Positions 8,987 through 18,288 are shown, counted from the stretch's first letter. The stretch: DNA of 64,000 bases from Pseudomonas fluorescens (GCF_902497895.1 NZ_CABVHQ010000029.1:1-64000), one strand, 5' to 3'. The notes: a model not told the origin generated them from the letters alone. Made by a program: numbers and translations.

Positions 8987-10831
8987 ATGAGCGAATTGAT
9001 TCGAGTCCAGGACCTGCGAGTAGTCGCCTGTGGTGAGCTCGGTGAGGTGGAAATCGTCAAGGGCGTGAGCTTCTCCCTGCAAAAAGGTGAAGTACTGGCG
9101 TTGATCGGTGAGTCTGGCTCCGGCAAGACCACCATCGCCCTTGCGTTGCTCGGTTATGCCCGGCGCGGTTGTCGGCTGGCGGGTGGCGTGGTGCAAATCG
9201 GCGAACACGACATGCTGGCGTTGAGCGAAAGCGAGCTGCAAGGCCTGCGCGGCAATCGGGTGTCGTACATCGCGCAAAGCGCTGCGGCGGCGTTCAACCC
9301 GGCGAAAAAACTCATCGACCAAGTGGTGGAGGGCGCGTTGATTCATGGTCTGGGCAGCCGGGCTGTGCTTGAGGCCAAGGCCATCCAGTTGTTCCGCGAC
9401 CTGGCCCTCCCAGACCCCGATCGCATTGGCCAACGCTACCCCCATCAAGTATCCGGCGGGCAACTGCAACGCGTAATGGCGGCCATGGCACTGATCAGCG
9501 ATCCACTGTTGGTGGTGCTCGACGAACCGACGACGGCACTTGATGTGACCACTCAGATCGATGTGCTGCGTGCCTTCAAGCGGGTGGTGCGCGAACGCGG
9601 CGCGACGGCGGTCTACGTCTCCCATGACCTGGCCGTGGTCGCGCAAATGGCTGACCAGATCGTGGTGCTCAATGGCGGCCAGATCTTCGAACAGAGCGCC
9701 ACCGGACCTTTGCTCAATGGCCCGGCCCATGAATACACCCGCAGCCTGCTGGCGGCGGCGCGGCCGGACACGACGATTCGTCCGCCTTGCGGCATCGCTG
9801 AAGACACGCCTTTACTGACCATCCAGGGCCTGACCGCCGGTTACGGCAACAAGAACGCGCAAGGCATGCCGGCAATTCGCGTGCTGGAAGACATCGACCT
9901 GACGGTTCGCAGAGGCCAGGCCATCGGGGTGATTGGTGAGTCGGGTTCTGGCAAGTCGACCTTGGCACGGGTGGTGGCCGGATTGTTGGAGCCCGCTCTC
10001 GGCGGTCTGACCTTCGATGGCCAACCCTTGGGTGGCAGCCTGTCGTCGCGCACCGATGAGCAGTTCCGACGCATTCAAATGGTCTTCCAGAATGCCGACA
10101 CCGCACTCAACCCGATGCACAGCGTCAGCACCATTCTGAGTCGTCCGCTGAAGATGTATTTCGGTCTCAAGGGCGCCGCACTGCGCCAGCGTATCGATGA
10201 GCTACTGGATCTGGTGCGCTTGCCGCGAGCCATGGCCGACCGCCGCCCGAACGAACTGTCCGGCGGGCAAAAGCAGCGGGTCAATCTGGCCCGGGCACTG
10301 GCAGCCAAGCCGGATCTGATTCTGTGCGACGAGGTGACCTCGGCACTGGATACCGTGGTCGGTGCAGCGATTCTCGAACTGCTGCGCGACCTGCGCCAAC
10401 AACTGGGCGTGTCCTATCTGTTCATCAGCCATGACATCTCCACCGTGCGGGCGCTGTGCGACGACATTGTGGTGATGTACAGCGGCCATAAGGTCCAGGC
10501 AGGCAGTCGCCAGTCATATGCCCAGGCACCGTTCCATCCCTACACTGACCTGTTGATCCATTCGGTGCCGGAGTTGCGCCAGGGCTGGCTGGAAAGCTGC
10601 GGAACGACGACCTGCGGCACGCTGCCGCCCATTGGTGAAAAGGCCAATGTGCCTGGGCTGTGCACGTTCCTCAATCGTTGCCCGGTGCGGGTCGACGGCG
10701 TGTGCAATTGCATCCCGCCGGACCGTCGAACGATTGTTGGCGGCAGTGAAGTTCTTTGCCATCACGACAGTACCGAGTTGCTGAAAGCTCAGCAGGATTC
10801 AAACAGCATGATCGTGGGAGCCTATGCATGA
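8987..10831 (+). CDS. Fused double ABC ATPase for peptide/opine import (DppD-DppF type)
   Basis: A 614-residue protein holding two complete nucleotide-binding domains. Each has a Walker A (GESGSGKTT in the first half, GESGSGKST in the second), a signature (SGGQLQR and LSGGQKQR) and a Walker B (VVLDEPTTALD and ILCDEVTSALD). The C-terminal region after the second domain is cysteine-rich (CTFLNRCPVRVDGVCNC), the usual oligopeptide-transporter tail that in relatives can bind an iron-sulfur cluster. DppD and DppF are often separate genes; here they are one polypeptide, a common alternative. GGAGG precedes the ATG, and the stop overlaps the next gene. Confidence 0.93.
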   Translation: MSELIRVQDLRVVACGELGEVEIVKGVSFSLQKGEVLALIGESGSGKTTIALALLGYARRGCRLAGGVVQIGEHDMLALSESELQGLRGNRVSYIAQSAAAAFNPAKKLIDQVVEGALIHGLGSRAVLEAKAIQLFRDLALPDPDRIGQRYPHQVSGGQLQRVMAAMALISDPLLVVLDEPTTALDVTTQIDVLRAFKRVVRERGATAVYVSHDLAVVAQMADQIVVLNGGQIFEQSATGPLLNGPAHEYTRSLLAAARPDTTIRPPCGIAEDTPLLTIQGLTAGYGNKNAQGMPAIRVLEDIDLTVRRGQAIGVIGESGSGKSTLARVVAGLLEPALGGLTFDGQPLGGSLSSRTDEQFRRIQMVFQNADTALNPMHSVSTILSRPLKMYFGLKGAALRQRIDELLDLVRLPRAMADRRPNELSGGQKQRVNLARALAAKPDLILCDEVTSALDTVVGAAILELLRDLRQQLGVSYLFISHDISTVRALCDDIVVMYSGHKVQAGSRQSYAQAPFHPYTDLLIHSVPELRQGWLESCGTTTCGTLPPIGEKANVPGLCTFLNRCPVRVDGVCNCIPPDRRTIVGGSEVLCHHDSTELLKAQQDSNSMIVGAYA

Positions 10832-11136
10832 ACGGGCGTTTCGTAAGGCTGGCCGAACAGGGCCGGCCAACCGTCAAACTGAAGGTAGACGGCGTGCCCA
10901 TCGAGGCGTTGCAGGGCGATACGCTGATGGTCGCGTTGCTGACTCAGGGCTCGGCGTTGCGCCAGTCGGAGTTCGATTCGGGCCGCCGCGCCGGTTTCTG
11001 CCTGATGGGAGCCTGCCAGGACTGTTGGGTCTGGACCCGCAGCGGCGAGCGTCTACGCGCCTGTTCCAATGAAGTTCGTGCAGGGCTGGATATTGTCACC
11101 ACACAACCGGAGGCGATATGGCCACTGCGCGGATAG
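10828..11136 (+). CDS. [2Fe-2S] gamma subunit of an HcnA/opine-dehydrogenase-like complex
   Basis: A 102-residue ferredoxin-fold protein. Cys58, Cys63 and Cys66 (GFCLMGACQDCW) with Cys79 (LRACS) provide the four plant-type [2Fe-2S] ligands. The family includes HcnA of cyanide synthase and the small subunits of opine and D-hydroxyproline dehydrogenases, which pass electrons between two flavin subunits. The ATG overlaps the end of the ATPase gene, and its 3' end overlaps the next gene by 19 bases. This tight packing argues that the three subunits are made together. Confidence 0.9.
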   Translation: MNGRFVRLAEQGRPTVKLKVDGVPIEALQGDTLMVALLTQGSALRQSEFDSGRRAGFCLMGACQDCWVWTRSGERLRACSNEVRAGLDIVTTQPEAIWPLRG

Positions 11137-12494
11137 TCATTGTCGGTGCCGGGCCGGCCGGCACACGTTGTGCCGAAACCCTGGTCGCCGCTGGATTCAA
11201 GCCCACCCTGATCGATGAAAATCGCCGGGATGGCGGGCAGATCTACCGTCGGCAGCCGCAAGGGTTCACCCGCGACTACGCGACCCTGTATGGCACCGAA
11301 GCTACCAAGGCGAGGGACCTGCACTCGAGCTTCGACCGTCTGCGCGAGTCAATCGACTATCGCCCGGACACCCTGGTGTGGAACCTGACACCGGGGCAAC
11401 TGTGCTGCGTCAGCCAGGGCAAGCACTCGACGGTGGATTACGACGCCCTGATCCTCTGCACCGGTGCCACCGACCGCTTGATGCCGATCGAAGGCTGGCA
11501 GTTGGCAGGGACCTACAGCCTCGGCGGGGCGCAGATCGCATTGAAATCCCAGGCGGTGTCCATCGGCCACAGCGTGGTGTTCATGGGTAGCGGGCCGTTG
11601 CTGTATCTGGTCGCCAGCCAGTATCTCAAGGCTGGCGCCAAGGTGGCGGCGGTACTCGACACTTCCCCGTTGCGAAAGCGGGTCGGCGCGTTGCCGAAGT
11701 TGCTGGCGCGCCCCGGATTGCTGTTCACCGGAATGAAACTGCTGGCGCAGCTCTATCGAGCGAAGATCCCGGTGCACCTCGGGATCGAACCCCTGCAAGT
11801 GGTGGGCGATGCGGCCAGCGGTGTGAGTGGTGTGCGGGTGCGTACCGCTCGCGGGAAGACCCTGGAGGTAAATTGCGATGCTGTGGCGCTGGGTTATCAC
11901 TTGCGCCCGGAAACTCAGTTGGCCGATCTGGCCGGTTGTCTTCTGCGCTTCGATGAAGCGTCGAGCCAATGGTTGCTGGCCACGGATGAAGACGGTCGGA
12001 CCTCGATCAGCGGTGTATATGCCGCCGGTGACGGTTCGAAGATTCGTGGTGCCGATGCGGCCGAGTGCGCCGGACGCCTGGCCGCACTGGCGCTGATGCG
12101 CGATCTGCATCAACCGGTGGATGCCGGGCAGGTCGCCGAGCAGCGCCATGCCCTCGAAGTGATGGATGAATTTCGCCTCGGCCTGGCTCAGGCTTTTCCC
12201 TGGCCATCGGCGCAAGCCAAAGCTTTGCCGGACGAGGCGATTGTTTGCCGCTGCGAAATGATCACGGCCGGCGAGTTGCGCCGTACCGTCAGTGAGAAAG
12301 GTGCCTGTGAAGTCAATCGCGCCAAGGCCTTCAGCCGGGTTGGCATGGGCCGTTGTCAGGGCCGTTATTGCTCCCAGGCCGGAGCAGAAGTGATTGCCGC
12401 CGCGGCAGGTGTTGCCGTGCAACAGGTCGGCCGGCAGCGCGGTCAGGCGCCGGTCAAACCCCTATCGATGCTCACCGAGGAGGTGTCGCCATGA
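11118..12494 (+). CDS. FAD/NAD(P)-type alpha subunit of an HcnB/opine-dehydrogenase-like complex
   Basis: A 458-residue pyridine-nucleotide-disulfide-type flavoprotein. The FAD fold is at the N-terminus (IVGAGPAGTRCAETL) and a second nucleotide fold near residues 150-185 (VVFMGSGPLLYLVASQYL). The C-terminal 90 residues form a BFD-like iron-sulfur segment with CRCEMITAGE and GMGRCQGRYCSQ. This domain order is that of HcnB and of alpha subunits of opine and D-hydroxyproline dehydrogenases. It lies between the gamma and beta subunit genes with overlaps on both sides and should accept electrons from substrate oxidation. Confidence 0.9.
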   Translation: MATARIVIVGAGPAGTRCAETLVAAGFKPTLIDENRRDGGQIYRRQPQGFTRDYATLYGTEATKARDLHSSFDRLRESIDYRPDTLVWNLTPGQLCCVSQGKHSTVDYDALILCTGATDRLMPIEGWQLAGTYSLGGAQIALKSQAVSIGHSVVFMGSGPLLYLVASQYLKAGAKVAAVLDTSPLRKRVGALPKLLARPGLLFTGMKLLAQLYRAKIPVHLGIEPLQVVGDAASGVSGVRVRTARGKTLEVNCDAVALGYHLRPETQLADLAGCLLRFDEASSQWLLATDEDGRTSISGVYAAGDGSKIRGADAAECAGRLAALALMRDLHQPVDAGQVAEQRHALEVMDEFRLGLAQAFPWPSAQAKALPDEAIVCRCEMITAGELRRTVSEKGACEVNRAKAFSRVGMGRCQGRYCSQAGAEVIAAAAGVAVQQVGRQRGQAPVKPLSMLTEEVSP

Positions 12495-13645
12495 CGGTAC
12501 AGAAAGCCGATGTCGTGATTGTCGGCGGTGGCATCATGGGTTCGGCGGCGGCGTTTTTCCTGCGCCGACGTGGTCAGTCGGTGATCCTGCTGGAGCGCGA
12601 CCAGATCGGTCAGTACGCCAGCGGCGTGAACTTTGGCAACGTGCGGCGCCAGGGGCGATACCTCGGGCAGCTGGAATTGGCCAACCGGTCCTGGGCGCTG
12701 TGGAAGCGTCTGCCGGAGCTGATCGACGACGACCTCGAGTTTATCGCCAGCGGGCATTTGCGGGTGTGTTACCGCGAAGACGAGATCGCCGAGCTGCAAG
12801 CCTATGCCGACGCGCCCGAGGCGGAGCAGCTGGACCTGGAAATCTTTCGTGGCGCGGAGCTGCACAAGCGTTTTCCGTTCCTCGGACCAGATGTGAAGGG
12901 CGGCTCCTATGCTCCCCACGATGGTCACGCCAACCCGCGTCTGGCGGCACCGGCGTTTGCCCGGGCGGCACGACGCCTCGGCGCGCGGATCGAAGAACGG
13001 ACCGAGGTCGCCGAGGTGCAGAAGGTCGGGGGCGAGTTCAGCATCACCACCACCGATGGCCGCCAGTTCAGCGCCGCTCAGGTGCTGATTACCGCGGGCG
13101 CCTGGGGCCAGAAACTCTCGGCGCAGTTTGGCGAACCGGTGGCGCTGGAAACCCTCGGCCCACAAATGGCTGTCACTGAACCCGTGCCTTATGCCTTACG
13201 CACCGTGATCGGGGTGTACACCAAAATTCCCGAAGAAGTGATCTATTTCCGCCAGATCCCACGCGGCAACATCGTCATCGGCGGCGGCTATCGCAGCAAA
13301 CCGGACATGCTCAACCGTCGGGCCTATGTCGAACCGCGCAGTATTCTCAACCAACTGGACCAGATGCGTCGTCTACTGCCGGGTGCCGCCAATCTCAATA
13401 TCATCCGGGTCTGGAGCGGTATCGAAGGTTATCTACCGGATGCTTTGCCCATAATGGGACCCAGCGGCACGGTGGATGGTTTGTTCTACGCCTTCGGTTT
13501 CAGTGGTCATGGCTTCCAGCTCGGTCCAGGCGTCGGCGACGTCATGGCCGAACTGATCAGCACGGGCAGCACCAGCACTTCGATTGAGCCGTTTTCCATC
13601 CGCCGGTTCGCTTCTTCAGCCGAGCAACGGAGCAAGGCCTCATGA
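12491..13645 (+). CDS. DAO-family beta subunit of an HcnC/opine-dehydrogenase-like complex
   Basis: A 384-residue flavoprotein with the FAD motif VVIVGGGIMGSAAAFFL near the N-terminus and the closing FAD loop FGFSGHGFQLGPGVGD. In the known three-subunit dehydrogenases this subunit holds the amine-oxidising active site. The ATG at 12491 overlaps the alpha-subunit stop (ATGA); a longer open frame upstream is not protein-like. The gene ends overlapping the deacylase start by 4 bases. The substrate cannot be read from sequence; D-amino acids, N-carboxyalkyl amino acids (opines) and glycine (cyanide synthesis) are all used by relatives. Confidence 0.9.
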   Translation: MTVQKADVVIVGGGIMGSAAAFFLRRRGQSVILLERDQIGQYASGVNFGNVRRQGRYLGQLELANRSWALWKRLPELIDDDLEFIASGHLRVCYREDEIAELQAYADAPEAEQLDLEIFRGAELHKRFPFLGPDVKGGSYAPHDGHANPRLAAPAFARAARRLGARIEERTEVAEVQKVGGEFSITTTDGRQFSAAQVLITAGAWGQKLSAQFGEPVALETLGPQMAVTEPVPYALRTVIGVYTKIPEEVIYFRQIPRGNIVIGGGYRSKPDMLNRRAYVEPRSILNQLDQMRRLLPGAANLNIIRVWSGIEGYLPDALPIMGPSGTVDGLFYAFGFSGHGFQLGPGVGDVMAELISTGSTSTSIEPFSIRRFASSAEQRSKAS

Positions 13646-14799
13646 AACCCCGCGTACTGGATATTCTCAAACGCCTGATGGCCTTCGACACGGTGTCGTC
13701 GGAGTCGAACATGGCCCTGATCGAGTACGTGCGCGATCTGCTGCTGACCAAGGGCATCGAGTCGTTGATCGTCAAGGATTCCACCGGTAAAAAAGCCAAC
13801 CTGTTCGCCAGTACCGGTCCACGGGAAGTGCCGGGGATTTTGCTGTCCGGGCACACCGATGTGGTTCCCGCAGCGGGACAGGCCTGGACCTTCCCGGCGT
13901 TTCAGGCGACGGTGCAGGACGGACGGATTTACGGGCGTGGCAGTTGCGATATGAAGGGCTTTGTCGCGCTGGCTATCGACGCCATGCTCGATGCCGCCGA
14001 TCATTCGTTGAGCCGGCCGTTGCAACTGGCGCTATCCCATGACGAAGAAATCGGCTGCGTCGGTGTGCGACGTTTACTGGATGTATTGCACCTGGCGCCG
14101 GTGCGGCCGTTTTTGTGCGTGATTGGCGAACCAACCAATATGCAGTTCGTGCTCGGGCACAAGGGCAAGGGTTCTTACCGCACTTACTGTCGCGGCCTGG
14201 AGGCGCATTCCTCGCTGGCACCGCGATCGGTCAATGCAATTCACGTGGCCTGCGATTTCATCGCGGCACTGCGTCAAAGCCAGCAGCAGTTGCAACAGCA
14301 GGGTGCTCAGGATGCGGACTACGACGTGCCTTACAGCACCGTGCATGTCGGGCAGATTGTCGGTGGCAAGGCGCTGAACATCGTGCCGAACCTGTGCACC
14401 CTGGACTTCGAAGTGCGTAACTTGCCGGCGGACGATCTGGATCAATTCCTGGAGCAGATGCGCGAGCGTGCCGAAGTGATCGTGCGCGAAGCCAAAAAGC
14501 TGTCCAGCGTGGCGGATATTGAAATTGAAACCCTGAACGTCTATCCCGGCCTCGATACCCACCCGAGTGTCGAAGCGCTGCGCTTTTTGAAAAACTTCGC
14601 TGCGCCAGATACCTGCACCGCCAAGGTCTCCTTCGGCACCGAGGGCGGGTTGTTCCAACAACGCCTGGATGTGCCGGTGGTGGTCTGTGGTCCGGGCTCG
14701 ATAGAACAGGCGCACAAGCCTGACGAGTTCATCGAGATCAGCCAGATGGAAGCCGGCGAGCACTTCCTGCAAGGGTTGTTGGGCTCGATGCGGCTTTAG
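13642..14799 (+). CDS. ArgE/DapE-family deacylase (acetylornithine deacetylase-like)
   Basis: A 385-residue M20-family metallohydrolase. The two-zinc site is visible in LSGHTDVVP (His and Asp ligands), GRGSCDMKGF (bridging Asp) and SHDEEIGCVG (general base and metal glutamates), and the dimerisation lid domain follows from about residue 185. ArgE removes acetyl from N-acetylornithine; relatives cleave many N-acyl amino acids. Placed after the oxidase subunits rather than with arginine genes, it probably deacylates an intermediate of the imported compound instead of serving biosynthesis. The start overlaps the previous gene by 4 bases. Confidence 0.88.
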   Translation: MKPRVLDILKRLMAFDTVSSESNMALIEYVRDLLLTKGIESLIVKDSTGKKANLFASTGPREVPGILLSGHTDVVPAAGQAWTFPAFQATVQDGRIYGRGSCDMKGFVALAIDAMLDAADHSLSRPLQLALSHDEEIGCVGVRRLLDVLHLAPVRPFLCVIGEPTNMQFVLGHKGKGSYRTYCRGLEAHSSLAPRSVNAIHVACDFIAALRQSQQQLQQQGAQDADYDVPYSTVHVGQIVGGKALNIVPNLCTLDFEVRNLPADDLDQFLEQMRERAEVIVREAKKLSSVADIEIETLNVYPGLDTHPSVEALRFLKNFAAPDTCTAKVSFGTEGGLFQQRLDVPVVVCGPGSIEQAHKPDEFIEISQMEAGEHFLQGLLGSMRL

Positions 14800-15068
14800 T
14801 GTCCCGTTTTGCCTGGTCCTGACACTTGATCATCACGCTCGTGACCTTGTTACGGCATTGATTTTGTCCAGGAACGCGTGGCATCCGTGAGGTGGACCGC
14901 AACCTGCTGGGACAAAATCCACCCGCGTCGATAGCTATCACAAACCAACAGTAGAGCTTGCCGTCGAGTGCTGATTTTCAGCATTCAAGGCTGCTGGGGC
15001 GGCGCTTTCAGCATCCTCGCCTGTGGCGACGGAATAGACTGAACGCTGTCTCGGAACAGGATTCGACC

Positions 15069-16526
15069 ATGCTCAAGAATCGTTTGAAAGACCCCAGCCT
15101 GCTGGCAGAACTCGCCTACATCGACGGTCAGTGGATCAGCGCCGACAACGCCGCCACCCTTGAGGTCGTCGACCCGGCCAGCGGCCAGTTACTCGCTCGC
15201 GTACCCGCGATGCAAGGCAGCGAAACCCGACGCGCCATCGAAGCTGCCGAACGCGCCTGGCCGGCATGGCGCGCACGCCCGGCGGCAGAACGGGCGGCGC
15301 TGCTGGAGCGCTGGTATCAGGCCATGATCGACAACCTCGACGACCTGGCGCTGATCATGACCTGCGAACAGGGCAAACCGCTCAATGAAGCCAAGGGCGA
15401 AATTCGCTACGGTGCCGGCTTCGTCAAATGGTTCGCCGAAGAAGCCCGACGGGTCTACGGCGAAACCATACCGGCACCCAGCGGCGACCGCCGCTTGCTC
15501 ACGCTCAAGCAGCCAGTCGGGGTTTGCGCCGCGATCACCCCGTGGAACTTCCCCAATGCGATGATCACCCGCAAGTGCGCGCCGGCCCTGGCCGCCGGCT
15601 GTACGATCATCGTCAAACCCTCTGACCTGACCCCGCTGTCGGCCCTGGCTCTGGCAGTACTCGCCGAACGGGTCGGCATTCCGGCCGGGGTGTTCAACGT
15701 AGTGACCGGCATGCCCGCCGGCATCGGCGAAGAACTGACCGGCAACCCGACGGTGCGCAAGATCTCCTTCACCGGTTCCACTGCTGTCGGTCGACTGCTG
15801 ATGCGTCAGAGCGCCGAACATATCAAGCGCTTGAGCCTGGAGTTGGGCGGCAACGCACCGTTCATTGTGTTCGACGACGCTGACCTTGAGCAGGCAGTGG
15901 CCGGCATCATGCTCAGCAAGTTTCGCAACGCCGGGCAAACCTGCGTCTGTGCCAATCGCATTTTGGTGCAGGACGGTATCTACGAACGCTTCGCCCAGCG
16001 CTTGGTGGAGGAGGTGGGCAAGCTCAAGGTCGGCAATGGCCTGGACGCCGACGTGACCATCGGCCCGCTGATCAATGCGGCGGCGGTGAGCAAGGTCGCC
16101 CGACATATCGACGATGCCTTGAGTCAGGGAGCCCGATTGCTTTGTGGCGGAATTCCCGAGGGCGACAACCAGTTCGTCCAGCCGACAGTGCTCGGTGAGG
16201 CCCATGCCGGGATGTTGCTGGCCAATGAAGAAACCTTCGGCCCGGTCGCACCGCTGATGCGCTTTACCAGTGAAGAAGAGGCGCTGGCCCTGGCCAATGC
16301 CACACCGTATGGCTTGGGCGCTTATTACTTCACCCAGGACTTGCGCCGCTCATGGCGTTTTGGCGAGGCGCTGGAGTTCGGCATGGTCGGCCTCAACACC
16401 GGGCTCATCTCCATGGAAGTGGCGCCGTTCGGCGGGATCAAACAGTCGGGCCTGGGCCGTGAAGGTTCCAGGTACGGTTTGGATGAGTACCTGGAAATCA
16501 AGGCCTTCCATATCGGCGGGCTGTAG
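15069..16526 (+). CDS. NAD(P)-dependent aldehyde dehydrogenase, succinate-semialdehyde type (GabD-like)
   Basis: A 485-residue aldehyde dehydrogenase of GabD length. The catalytic base is Glu258 (LELGGNAPF) and the nucleophile Cys292 (NAGQTCVCANRI); the cofactor loop FTGSTAVGR is also present. The ATG at 15069 yields MLKNRLKDPSLL, the usual GabD start, with AGGA just upstream; an in-frame upstream extension is not conserved-looking. It follows the deacylase after 269 bases with no gene between, and a strong terminator comes 62 bases after its stop. Within the cluster it would oxidise the aldehyde released by the amine oxidases. Glutarate semialdehyde is an alternative substrate. Confidence 0.92.
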   Translation: MLKNRLKDPSLLAELAYIDGQWISADNAATLEVVDPASGQLLARVPAMQGSETRRAIEAAERAWPAWRARPAAERAALLERWYQAMIDNLDDLALIMTCEQGKPLNEAKGEIRYGAGFVKWFAEEARRVYGETIPAPSGDRRLLTLKQPVGVCAAITPWNFPNAMITRKCAPALAAGCTIIVKPSDLTPLSALALAVLAERVGIPAGVFNVVTGMPAGIGEELTGNPTVRKISFTGSTAVGRLLMRQSAEHIKRLSLELGGNAPFIVFDDADLEQAVAGIMLSKFRNAGQTCVCANRILVQDGIYERFAQRLVEEVGKLKVGNGLDADVTIGPLINAAAVSKVARHIDDALSQGARLLCGGIPEGDNQFVQPTVLGEAHAGMLLANEETFGPVAPLMRFTSEEEALALANATPYGLGAYYFTQDLRRSWRFGEALEFGMVGLNTGLISMEVAPFGGIKQSGLGREGSRYGLDEYLEIKAFHIGGL

Positions 16527-16588
16527 TGAGCTGAGATAACAACAGGTCGGCTGGGAAGCCCCATTCATTTCTGGAGTGTCACCCTTTT

Positions 16589-16617
16589 AGCCCGTCCACA
16601 CAGCGGGCTTTTTTTTT
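16589..16617 (+). terminator. Rho-independent terminator of the amine-catabolism cluster
   Basis: AGCCCG (16589-16594) pairs with CGGGCT (16604-16609) around a 9-base loop and runs straight into nine T residues (16609-16617). This is the clearest intrinsic terminator in the first half of the window and marks the end of the long plus-strand cluster. Confidence 0.88.
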
Positions 16618-16683
16618 GGTTATCGCGCCCGAACACCCTCCCGCAGACACTGCTCGGGGCAGCCTTTTTCAGGCTCGAGTGCT

Positions 16684-17019
16684 GTGAAAGCGTTTTTAAC
16701 AGCCCTTTATTGTTGCGAAGGGGCAGATGTCTATATCAATGACCGCCGTTCGATCCACTGGGAACTTGACCAGATGCAGCGCGAGGGCGTCTTCGCGGAG
16801 AATGATCTCAGCTGGATAGTCGAAGGACCCTGGCTCTCCGGTGAGGCGGGGTATCTTGGTTATACCTGGCTCAACGTGTCGGCTTACCCTTACAAGCGCA
16901 AATTCATGCAGCGACTCGACAAGGTTTTGGAGGAGTTGGAACGTGATGGAAGCATCGAACGCTTGGTAAAACGTTACGATTTGGTTAGCCCCTTGTACTC
17001 CCCGGGTGGTGGCATCTAG
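16684..17019 (+). pseudogene. C-terminal remnant of a family 3 amino-acid-binding protein
   Basis: Up to 111 residues resembling the last third of periplasmic amino-acid-binding proteins (SBP_bac_3). It shows the GADVYINDRR segment, where such proteins have a hinge/ligand aspartate, and the tail LEELERDGSIERLVKRY, which closes the second lobe. No signal peptide or first lobe precedes it, and no good ribosome site lies before the ATG at 16684. A transporter gene has probably been lost here by deletion. Expression of the fragment is doubtful. Confidence 0.55.
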
Positions 17020-17044
17020 CTGCGGTGGGAGGGAACACACTCAA

Positions 17045-17061
17045 GCCCCCTTCAGGGGGGC
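17045..17061. terminator. Possible bidirectional hairpin between convergent genes
   Basis: CCCCC (17046-17050) can pair with GGGGG (within 17055-17060) around TTCA. It sits between the binding-protein remnant and the convergent class V PLP enzyme gene. It lacks a T-run, so the call is weak. Confidence 0.3.
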
Positions 17062-17103
17062 CACTGCTTCCGCGGGTCTCAAGTGTATCCCTGTCCCGCC
17101 GGG

Positions 17104-18288
17104 CTACCTGCTTGCAACCACCTGCCTTAGCGCCTCGACAAAGCGGCACAGATCGCTCTTTTGCGTATAGATGCTCGGCGATACCCGAAGTCCGCTTATG
17201 TGCCTGATCTGGCGGAACTTGACATGCACCTTGTGGGTTTTTCGAAGCTCCTGCTCAACCCATTGAGCATCGCATTGATCGATAGAGAACAGGCTTACTG
17301 CGCCCAGCTCGACGGTATCAAGTGGCGTGTGGAGCCTGAAACCGGGAATGTCGCTGGCGAGGTCAACCCAGTAGCGGGTCAGCTCCTGTAGACGCGCGTG
17401 AATCGCTCGCGTGCCGATTTCCGCATGGAAACGGATGGCCGGGGCAATACCCGCCTGTATCGCCGAGTTATAGGTGCCGAGATTCCAGTGGTCGAATTTG
17501 TCGATCTGTAGCGGCGGAGGGTCGAAAGGCCCCAGCAACGGCCAGGTGCTGTCGATTCGGTCGCGCCTGACAATCAGCATGCCATTGCCGACCGGCGCAC
17601 CCAGCCATTTGTGGAGGCTGGTGACGAAGTAGTCGCAATCCAGTTCACGGAAGCTGAGCGGCATCTGCGCAAACGTCTGGGCACCGTCCACCACCGTGAT
17701 TATCGCCCGCGCCCGGGCTAGCGCACAGATGCGCTTTACCGGTAGGATCCGCCCGGTCCAGTGCAGCATGTGGGTCAGCTGGATCACCCGGGTGCGTGGG
17801 GTAATTGCCTGCGCATAAGCTTCCACGATGACATTCTCATCGGCCATCAGGTCGAAGTCGACGGTCACCACTTCGATGCCTTCGCGCTGCTGACGCTGCA
17901 ACCATCCGGCTATTACGCTCGGATAGTCCCACAGTGAGACCAGCACTTGGTCGCCGGCCTTCAATGGAATGCCGAAGATGGCTGTCGACAAGCCTTCGGA
18001 TGAGTTGCGGTTCAAGGCGATCTCATCGGGACCGCAATCGGCCATGTCAGCCAGCTGTTGCTTGATCATAGGGAGCTCGGCGTCGAGCTTGCTCCACATA
18101 TTGACGTCCGGGTTTTGGCTGATCAGCCGATAGGCATCGATCATAGCCTGCTCTACCACCAGCGGCGGCGGACTCACGGCCGCGTTGTTCAGGTTCAATA
18201 GGGGTCGCTGCTCAGGATAGGCTGCGCACACGCGCTCCCAGAATGCTTCCCCAGCGACAGACTTGTCTGACATCAGCTGCACTTCCAT
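17104..18288 (-). CDS. Class V aminotransferase-fold PLP enzyme (isopenicillin-N-epimerase-like)
   Basis: A 394-residue fold-type I PLP enzyme. The cofactor lysine is in VTSLHKWLGAP, preceded by the aspartate of ITVVDGAQTF and by the histidine of QLTHMLHWTGR. The N-terminal LNLNNAAVSPPP segment is the substrate-side loop of the isopenicillin-N-epimerase-like branch. Members catalyse transamination, desulfuration or racemisation, so the reaction is open. Two starts are possible, ATG at 18288 or at 18273 (MSDKSV), and the second has GGAAG about 10 bases upstream. It is the last gene of a five-gene minus-strand run after TatA and the bicupin. No Tat signal is present, unlike in the related PvdN. 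Confidence 0.85.
   Translation of the reverse strand: MEVQLMSDKSVAGEAFWERVCAAYPEQRPLLNLNNAAVSPPPLVVEQAMIDAYRLISQNPDVNMWSKLDAELPMIKQQLADMADCGPDEIALNRNSSEGLSTAIFGIPLKAGDQVLVSLWDYPSVIAGWLQRQQREGIEVVTVDFDLMADENVIVEAYAQAITPRTRVIQLTHMLHWTGRILPVKRICALARARAIITVVDGAQTFAQMPLSFRELDCDYFVTSLHKWLGAPVGNGMLIVRRDRIDSTWPLLGPFDPPPLQIDKFDHWNLGTYNSAIQAGIAPAIRFHAEIGTRAIHARLQELTRYWVDLASDIPGFRLHTPLDTVELGAVSLFSIDQCDAQWVEQELRKTHKVHVKFRQIRHISGLRVSPSIYTQKSDLCRFVEALRQVVASR

Noticed and set aside
10828..13645. Hydrogen cyanide synthase hcnABC
   Set aside because: Subunit types match, but so do opine and D-hydroxyproline dehydrogenases. Packing with a peptide-type importer, a deacylase and an aldehyde dehydrogenase favours amine catabolism.
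17104..18288. PvdN, the Tat-exported pyoverdine-tailoring PLP enzyme
   Set aside because: Same fold family and next to TatA, but the protein has no twin-arginine signal and no pyoverdine genes are near.
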